DNA from: Meridianimarinicoccus roseus
GTDB lineage: Bacteria; Pseudomonadota; Alphaproteobacteria; Rhodobacterales; Rhodobacteraceae
Direction of reading: 5' to 3'
NCBI RefSeq assembly: GCF_003172915.1
Contig: NZ_QGKU01000034.1
Span: 32,525 to 96,524 of the forward strand
DNA: 64,000 bases
Under the pieces are notes generated by a model. That model was given only the letters and a program-made list of their open reading frames with translations, ran no database searches and had not been told where the DNA came from. Positions 62,373 to 64,000 of the stretch are shown here, one piece after another. Every line of letters begins with the position of its first letter. Position 1 is the stretch's first letter. Both the position numbers and the translations under genes were made by a program.

Positions 62373-62682
62373 GGCTTTTCCCCGCCTTGCTGACCGAAAT
62401 TACTTGAGCGCCGTGCCCGTATAAATACCGGGGACGGAGGTATACTTTCGGAGGTCCCAACATCACTTCGTCGTGAAATACTTCCAATTGGCCATCTTGT
62501 TAAGTCGAATTTTACCACTTGCGGGCAGTGCTGCTTCGATTGGTTAATATTTCAATTTATAGGTGTATTTATTCAACCTTTGCGCTACTAACGTGATCGA
62601 AACGAATGGGTGCCAGTTGCCATTGGCCCTTCAAGATTCAATCTAAGCGTGCGGGTAGTGCCCCGCGGCGTGGTGTAAGAGG
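62373..62682. other. AT-rich intergenic region upstream of the large surface protein
   Basis: About 310 bases with clearly lower GC than the surroundings and no supportable gene. It should hold the promoter of the large acidic protein (minus strand). TATTTATAC motifs and several TTGAAT/TTAACA elements are present, but no single -35/-10 pair stands out. An AGGCGGGG Shine-Dalgarno precedes the ATG at 62372. It borders the insertion sequence, which may have landed in this control region. Confidence 0.5.
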
Positions 62683-62705
62683 GCCGGCCTTCGGAGAGGC
62701 TCGAG
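62683..62705. repeat. Left terminal inverted repeat of the IS256 element
   Basis: GCCGGCCTTCGGAGAGG, then CTCGAG. Pairs with the repeat at 63940-63962; 15 of the first 16 bases agree. It lies just downstream of the transposase stop. Confidence 0.7.
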
Positions 62706-62709
62706 TTGG

Positions 62710-63906
62710 TCAGGTCGCCACGGCGGGCAGTCTGACGTTGTGAGTATCGGTGATGCGGGCCAGCGACTCCAGCCCCATGTAACGGCGCGCGACGGCCCAC
62801 TCGTCGTTGGTTTCGATCATCAGCGCGCCGACCAGACGGATGATGGCCGCGTCGTTCGGAAAGATCCCGACGACATTGGAACGGCGCTTGATCTCCTTGT
62901 TGACGCGCTCAAGCGGGTTGGTCGAGCTGATCTGCGCCCAGTGCTCCCTGGGGAAGTCCATGTAGGCGAGCACGTCGTCGCGGGAGGCGTCCATCATGGC
63001 GCCGAGCCGGTCATTCTTCTCACGGAGGGCGTCGGCGATGGCGTCCCACTGGGTCTCCGCCTCGGCCTTGGTCTCCTGGGCGAAGATCGTCTTGAGCATT
63101 GCGGCCACGGCGGTGCGGCTCTTGGCCGGGGCATGGGCGAGCGCGTTTCTGAGCCAGTGCACGCGACACCGTTGGTGGGTCGCATCGAACACTCGGCGGG
63201 CTGCGGCCCTGAGCCCCTTGTGATCGTCGGCCACGACGAGCTTCACGCCGCGCAGGCCGCGATCGGCGAGAGAGCGCAGGAAGCCAGTCCAGAACGTCTC
63301 CGCCTCGGAGGGGCCGGTGGCGACGCCGAGCACCTCGCGTCGGCCGTCCCCGTTGACCGCCACCGCGATTATTACGGCACGGCTGATGATCCGGCCGTTC
63401 TCGCGCACCCGGATGTAGGTTGCATCGAGCCAGAGATAGGGCCAGGCGCCCTCGAGAGGCCGGGTGAGGAATGCCAGCACGCGCTCGTCGATCTCGGCGC
63501 AGAGCCGACTCACCTGGCTCTTAGACACGCCACTCCCGCCCATGGCACGCACCAGATCGTCCACGGCGCGCGTCGAGACGCCGTGCACATAGGCTTCCTG
63601 GATGACGGCCACGAGGGCCTTCTCCGCCGTCCTGCGCGGTTCGAGAAAGCTCGGGAAGTAGCTGCCCTTGCGCAGCTTCGGGATCGCCAGGTCGATCCGG
63701 CCGGCGCGGGTCTCCCAGCCTCTCTCGCGGTATCCATTGCGCTGCGTGGTGCGCGCCGGTGTGCGCGTTCCTTTTGGCGCGCCCGTCGCAGCCTCGACCT
63801 CCATCTCCATCAGCCGCTCGGCGGCATAGGCGAGCATGTCGCGGACGAGATCCTCGTCGGCGGACTTCTCCACCAGCTCCATCAGGGTCATTCTATCGTC
63901 GGTCAT
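62710..63906 (-). CDS. IS256-family transposase (DDE, Mutator-type)
   Basis: A 398-residue transposase, normal length and apparently intact. N-terminal region [20 protein letters not shown], then [20 protein letters not shown] (typical R-N-G-Y motif). Catalytic residues: Asp in [13 protein letters not shown] near 168, Asp in [14 protein letters not shown] near 230, and Glu in [19 protein letters not shown] near 333. [11 protein letters not shown] contains the C/H-W element of the family insertion domain. It catalyses cut-and-paste or copy-out transposition of the surrounding element. There is no frameshift or stop, so it may be active. Its codon use is as GC-rich as the neighbours, which suggests exchange among related bacteria. 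Confidence 0.95.
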   Translation of the reverse strand: MTDDRMTLMELVEKSADEDLVRDMLAYAAERLMEMEVEAATGAPKGTRTPARTTQRNGYRERGWETRAGRIDLAIPKLRKGSYFPSFLEPRRTAEKALVAVIQEAYVHGVSTRAVDDLVRAMGGSGVSKSQVSRLCAEIDERVLAFLTRPLEGAWPYLWLDATYIRVRENGRIISRAVIIAVAVNGDGRREVLGVATGPSEAETFWTGFLRSLADRGLRGVKLVVADDHKGLRAAARRVFDATHQRCRVHWLRNALAHAPAKSRTAVAAMLKTIFAQETKAEAETQWDAIADALREKNDRLGAMMDASRDDVLAYMDFPREHWAQISSTNPLERVNKEIKRRSNVVGIFPNDAAIIRLVGALMIETNDEWAVARRYMGLESLARITDTHNVRLPAVAT

Positions 63907-63939
63907 CGTCGTCTCCGGTTCGGTTCCAGGTTTCGCAAC

Positions 63940-63962
63940 CCGAACCTTCTCCGAAGACCGGC
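63940..63962. repeat. Right terminal inverted repeat of the IS256 element
   Basis: CCGAACCTTCTCCGAAGACC then GGC; reverse complement of the left repeat with a few differences. Bases 63963-64000 are outside the element or its outermost part. Confidence 0.7.
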
Positions 63963-64000
63963 GATGGCCGCCAGCGTCACCGCCGGCCGCGCGCTGCGCT

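Larger units (their letters stand above)
62683..63962 (-). mobile_element. IS256-family insertion sequence
   Basis: One transposase gene flanked by imperfect inverted repeats. The left end GCCGGCCTTCGGAGAGG (from 62683) matches the reverse complement of the right end GCCGGTCTTCGGAGAAGG (ending at 63962). About 1.28 kb, normal for IS256 elements. The exact outer ends and target duplication are not resolved; the right flank is only 38 bases long in the window. Confidence 0.8.

Noticed and set aside
58386..62393. 1335-codon open frame on the plus strand opposite the large surface protein
   Set aside because: Antisense shadow of a GC-rich, Asp-rich gene. The predicted protein is an unstructured mix of Arg/His/Val with no domain, and the minus-strand frame shows clear domain repeats and a plausible start.

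Overview
The window is about 64 kb of GC-rich, densely coding alphaproteobacterial DNA, most likely a chromosome segment of a Rhodobacteraceae/Roseobacteraceae-type marine or soil bacterium. The grounds are gene content and style: VPLPA-type and VPEID-type CTERM proteins, an exosortase E/protease fusion, the NAGGN osmolyte cluster, an OpgH glucosyltransferase, ATGA-overlapping operons and many GTG starts. Species assignment is inference. No rRNA, tRNA or CRISPR array was seen.

Layout. 1-0.8 kb: end of a triosephosphate-isomerase-like gene plus an RpiB-like gene (erythritol-type sugar phosphate isomerases). 0.8-3.5 kb: modABC molybdate transporter, preceded by a ModE-like palindrome. 3.5-9.3 kb: a VWA/DUF1194 protein, an RND efflux pump with its adaptor, a 16-bp TetR-type operator and a GNAT acetyltransferase. 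9.3-11.7 kb: an ABC exporter and a DUF4149 membrane protein. 11.8-16.5 kb: N-acetylglutaminylglutamine amide (NAGGN) osmoprotectant operon. 16.5-20.2 kb: a VPLPA-CTERM protein, a secreted hypothetical and an Aer-like PAS protein. 20.3-27.2 kb: a carbamoylase-type amidohydrolase and a divergent peptide-type ABC importer containing a permease-ATPase fusion. 27.4-38.3 kb: polysaccharide cluster (RgpF/GT4 fusion, epimerase, FkbM/GT fusion and three further glycosyltransferases). 38.4-43.6 kb: a second RND pump with adaptor and a Crp/Fnr regulator.

43.9-48.4 kb is the most coherent system. A guanidine-I (ykkC) riboswitch precedes a taurine/nitrate-type ABC importer, a ureohydrolase with the features of Ni-dependent guanidine hydrolase (GdmH), and a small protein with 11 histidines in its first 28 residues that looks like a dedicated metal-handling partner. 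Together they would sense guanidine, import it and hydrolyse it to urea and ammonia.

48.5-62.4 kb is envelope biology: a second CTERM protein, YceI, OpgH, a GT4, a lipoprotein-like subtilisin autotransporter, an MFS carrier, and then an exosortase E/protease fusion beside a 59-residue VPEID-CTERM protein (58518-58697, minus). That protein is little more than a signal peptide plus sorting signal, so its processed product would be a roughly 10-residue Cys-containing peptide. Next to it is an 1178-residue acidic surface protein with CBM-like, SdrD-B-like and possible thioester domains. The window ends in an IS256-family insertion sequence (62.7-64 kb).
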